Shown one piece after another: positions 6,501 through 7,908 of a stretch of DNA of 7,908 nt. Each line of letters begins with the position of its first letter. The first letter of the stretch is position 1. The notes below the pieces were generated by a model, which worked only from the letters and a program-made list of their open reading frames with translations, searched no databases and was not told where the DNA came from. The position numbers and the translations under genes were made by a program. The stretch is from an uncultured Saprospiraceae bacterium (GTDB lineage Bacteria > Bacteroidota > Bacteroidia > Chitinophagales > Saprospiraceae), in contig CALGLY010000617.1 in NCBI GenBank assembly GCA_937959095.1, positions 1 to 7,908 of the forward strand, in the 5' to 3' direction.

Positions 6501-7775
6501 TTCTTTCGTCAAGTTGATAAAAGAATTGGGATTGATTCGGTCTACACCACCACTGTGCATACCTACCCAAATTTGTCCTTTATCATCTTCCAATAGTGGA
6601 AATACTTCGTTATTGTTAAGGCCTTCTTTTTCCGTATACTGATGTAGGTATTCGCCATCATACCGATAAACGCCATCTTGGAAAACTCCAAGCCAAATAT
6701 CTCCATTGTTGGCTTGGATAACTTTACGAACTTCTTTGCCTTCTAAATTGGAAATATACCTAAAGCTTGTTCCGTCATACATCCAAGCCCCCTTTATTGT
6801 TGCTATCCACAATATGCCATCATCTGCTATAAATAAATCTAAAACCAACTCGCCATTGTTTGCCTTATCTATTGCCCAGTGGCTTAACTCCTCTTTGTTC
6901 CATCGGTACAAACCAGATTTAGTTCCAAACCATATATTGCCCTTATTGTCCTCTACTACGCTTGTTGTAATCCAAGGAGGGAAGTTCTCTGATGTTAGGG
7001 TATAGAACGATCCTTCTTCCTCCCAAATAAGTCCTTCATAAGTGGCAATGAAAATTCTTCCTTGGCTATCTTTAAAAATATCAGATACATAGGCCGTGAT
7101 TTCTGGATAATCTGTGAAATAGTAGCCATCATATTTTACCAATCCCTCTTTAGTACCCAACCATAAATCTCCATTTTTGTCTTCCCAGATCGTGTTAATC
7201 GCTTCTTTCTTCAAGCCTTGATCTGCATTGAACGTGAGGAAAGAATCTCCATCGAAGCGACAAATGCCATCTTCCCAACCACCGAACCACAAGTAGCCTT
7301 TACTATCTTGAAAAATCGCATGAATATAAGAAGAATTGAGTCCATGTTTTACATCCCAAAAGCGAATATCATATATCGCATTATCTTTAAAATCAGCTTC
7401 TTTCGCTTTTGAGGGAGTAGGATAAGTAACCGCTGTTTTTTCATACCTTATGTCTAGTTGCTTTATCTGGAAAGGAAGATTGGTATTGGGTTGAATTATT
7501 TCTGGTGGGCTAAGTACTATTTTTTTGGCATTATTATAAGCAGGTACTTTTTTTGGTGGGCCTGCCATAGTTATTTGAGGGGCTGCCATCGTGTCTATTG
7601 CAATGCGTTTGCGTTGAATATTTATCGGTAAATAAGAGACATTAGTAGTGCTAACACTATCAGAAGCCGCATACGCATTTTGGGAAGGTACAGACAGATC
7701 ATCATCTTGTTCCTTACAGCTACTACTCAATAGTAGTAGCAATAGGCAAACTATTAAACATACAGGTGTTTTCAT
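3549..7775 (-). CDS. Hybrid two-component system (HTCS) sensor kinase/AraC-type regulator
   Basis: A 1408-residue one-polypeptide signalling protein. Residues 1-20 are a lipoprotein-like signal (run of Leu, then SSSC, Cys20), followed by Lys-Glu-Gln-Asp-Asp-Asp and a linker to about residue 134. Residues about 135-715 carry 14 Reg_prop-type repeats (pattern D-x-x-G-x-x-W-x-G-T-x-x-G), enough for two seven-bladed propellers, presumably periplasmic. A Y_Y_Y-like domain follows (about 765-846), then one membrane helix (about 852-872). HisKA has His910 in THEFRTP. The ATPase domain has Asn1025, DTGIGI (1053-1058) and GTGIGL (1083-1088). The receiver has acidic Glu1161-Asp1162, phospho-acceptor Asp1204, Thr1234 and Lys1256. 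An AraC-type helix-turn-helix domain ends the protein (about 1305-1403). All phosphorelay residues are present, so it should be active. Such proteins usually control polysaccharide utilisation loci, but here the visible neighbour is a secreted T9SS protein. The ligand is unknown. The start is fixed by the signal sequence. Confidence 0.95.
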   Translation of the reverse strand: MKTPVCLIVCLLLLLLSSSCKEQDDDLSVPSQNAYAASDSVSTTNVSYLPINIQRKRIAIDTMAAPQITMAGPPKKVPAYNNAKKIVLSPPEIIQPNTNLPFQIKQLDIRYEKTAVTYPTPSKAKEADFKDNAIYDIRFWDVKHGLNSSYIHAIFQDSKGYLWFGGWEDGICRFDGDSFLTFNADQGLKKEAINTIWEDKNGDLWLGTKEGLVKYDGYYFTDYPEITAYVSDIFKDSQGRIFIATYEGLIWEEEGSFYTLTSENFPPWITTSVVEDNKGNIWFGTKSGLYRWNKEELSHWAIDKANNGELVLDLFIADDGILWIATIKGAWMYDGTSFRYISNLEGKEVRKVIQANNGDIWLGVFQDGVYRYDGEYLHQYTEKEGLNNNEVFPLLEDDKGQIWVGMHSGGVDRINPNSFINLTKEEGLSSNKFNHFITDSEGHTWMATEYEGVMKYDGTHYYYYSEEHGGLPVDRIQYLLEDKAKNLWFGSYAQGLIKFDGKKFTYYTTENGLCGNEVWYIVEDKQGLLWISTLKGGLCSFDGKEFIHYQMEDGTPISRNLLIAQGENLWLSNYDDFFKYDGQTFYRVQTAAGHSVRTISVLEDTKHRLWLASPDGVYLFDEETFTHYTTKNGLSNNEVWSINQDIKNNIWIGTEKGLNFAELNENAPIKFKTFKEVDGLKTQDNIHNSSYRRGNELWWGMGKNLLQLDLNKFYTNIDSTPPTVHLNNIRLNDLFFDFSQSKKVQLSNGKIEYSSRPRFQNYPNDLVISHKINHLSFDFSGLEWSAPHDIVYRYLLEGLEEDWSPPTKESRIDYRSLPYGAYTFKVQAKGRWSDWSEVLPYSFTIRPPWWHTWWAYLLYGGLFCTLIYGISNVLQRRLVLRNQLKQEQDEAQRLKELDSFKSRLYTNLTHEFRTPLTVILGMTQHIKSNPKQFLDTGTKLIERNGKSLLRLINQLLDLSKLENNAFQLQLQQADIVAYLRYLTESFQTYTNSHNLSLQFYCPLEELQMDYDPEQVQQIMTNLLSNAVKYTRSGGAIKVNVAQNGQQLYLKIEDTGIGIAAADLPYVFDRFYQVDNSATRKEEGTGIGLAHTRELVRLMGGKIKVESEIEKGTVFSILLPVTTKAVVKTPELLATDLADVFPKPEGNNTTNTAQLPQLLIIEDNPDVVTYLEACLVAQYHIDIAFNGKIGIEKALENSPDLIISDVMMPEKDGYEVCNTLKQDERTSHIPIILLTAKADTASKIIGLKRGADAYLAKPFDKEELLTRLEQLLERQQRITNYLSRKMNEESLPHSLESAVQEAIAVEDEFIKKVRKIVAENYTNEDFALPQLCQKIGMSRSQIFRKMKVLINQSPSDFIRTYRLKEAKKLLETGDFTVSEVAWKVGYKYLPHFSNSYQELFGESPSTTNN
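7719..7740 (-). repeat. Perfect 9-bp inverted repeat in the HTCS signal-peptide codons
   Basis: GCTACTACT (7719-7727) and AGTAGTAGC (7732-7740) are perfect complements around a 4-nt loop. In the mRNA this stem begins about 35 nt after the AUG and covers the codons for the end of the Leu run and the three Ser before Cys20. It could slow early translation during export or be a side effect of Leu/Ser codon choice; the sequence alone cannot decide. Confidence 0.4.
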
Positions 7776-7908
7776 GTACTACTTCTAATCCAATCTATTG
7801 GCATCTATCCAAGAAAGTCTTTGGTACTAGAAAAATATAGTTTTTGGCAATTTTTGTATTATGGACGGGCGAACCTTAGTTGAATATTGTTAGCTTAATA
7901 GGTACTCT
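7776..7908. other. Upstream region of the HTCS gene, no gene recognised
   Basis: These 133 bp contain no convincing reading frame. On the minus strand TATATTTT (7832-7839) matches five of the six fixed positions of the Bacteroidota -7 box and would give a leader of roughly 50 nt, but no TTG stands at the -33 spacing. No Shine-Dalgarno match precedes the ATG at 7775. No copy of the octamer array near 3439-3510 is present, so autoregulation through that motif is not suggested within the visible stretch. Confidence 0.4.

Noticed and set aside
5631..7373. Tandem DNA repeat or array in the propeller-coding region
   Set aside because: The periodicity is at protein level (about 40-residue Reg_prop blades); the DNA copies have diverged and there is no direct nucleotide repeat array or CRISPR-like spacing.
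4333..7412. Several plus-strand open frames of 60-99 codons (for example 4333-4563, 4918-5175, 6345-6596, 6706-7005)
   Set aside because: All are antisense to the continuous HTCS frame, whose domains are clearly recognisable along the whole length; none of the antisense peptides looks like a real protein.
7805..7830. Possible palindrome CCAAGAAAGTCTTTGG upstream of the HTCS gene
   Set aside because: Only five of seven arm positions pair, which is not distinguishable from chance.
1..7908. Mobile element, tRNA, rRNA or CRISPR content
   Set aside because: I saw no transposase or integrase motif, terminal inverted repeats with target duplication, cloverleaf-like segment, or regularly spaced identical repeats.

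Overview
The window reads as a stretch of a Bacteroidota chromosome. A C-terminal type IX secretion (T9SS) sorting domain, a one-piece hybrid two-component system (HTCS) with a Reg_prop sensor, and start codons preceded by A/T-rich sequence without a Shine-Dalgarno match all point there. The style of the secreted protein (paired PPC-like domains, SprB-like repeat, DUF11-like domain, T9SS tail) would suit Saprospiria or a related marine or gliding lineage, but that finer placement is a guess.

All recognised genes lie on the minus strand, so the transcriptional order runs from high to low coordinates. (1) 7776-7908: upstream DNA with no gene recognised. (2) 3549-7775: a 1408-residue HTCS with lipoprotein-like signal, long linker, 14 propeller blades (two seven-bladed propellers), Y_Y_Y domain, one membrane helix, histidine kinase, receiver and AraC-type DNA-binding domain. 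(3) 3231-3548: a 318-bp non-coding region with a regular array of five similar octamers spaced 21/11/21/11 bp, plus smaller repeats. (4) 216-3230: a 1004-residue secreted T9SS cargo protein whose propeller-like module appears to be inserted inside an Ig/PKD-like domain. (5) 70-215: a non-coding region with an 18-bp-stem hairpin just after the cargo gene stop. (6) 1-69: the first 23 codons of a lipoprotein gene that runs off the window.

Working model (inference): the HTCS senses a ligand in the periplasm through its propellers, and its AraC-type output domain binds the octamer array to control the adjacent cell-surface or secreted protein. No SusC/SusD pair, glycoside hydrolase or other sign of a polysaccharide utilisation locus is visible. 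The strongest leads are the phased octamer array, the nested-domain architecture of the cargo protein, and the combination of a lipobox, a linker of more than 100 residues and a membrane helix in the HTCS.
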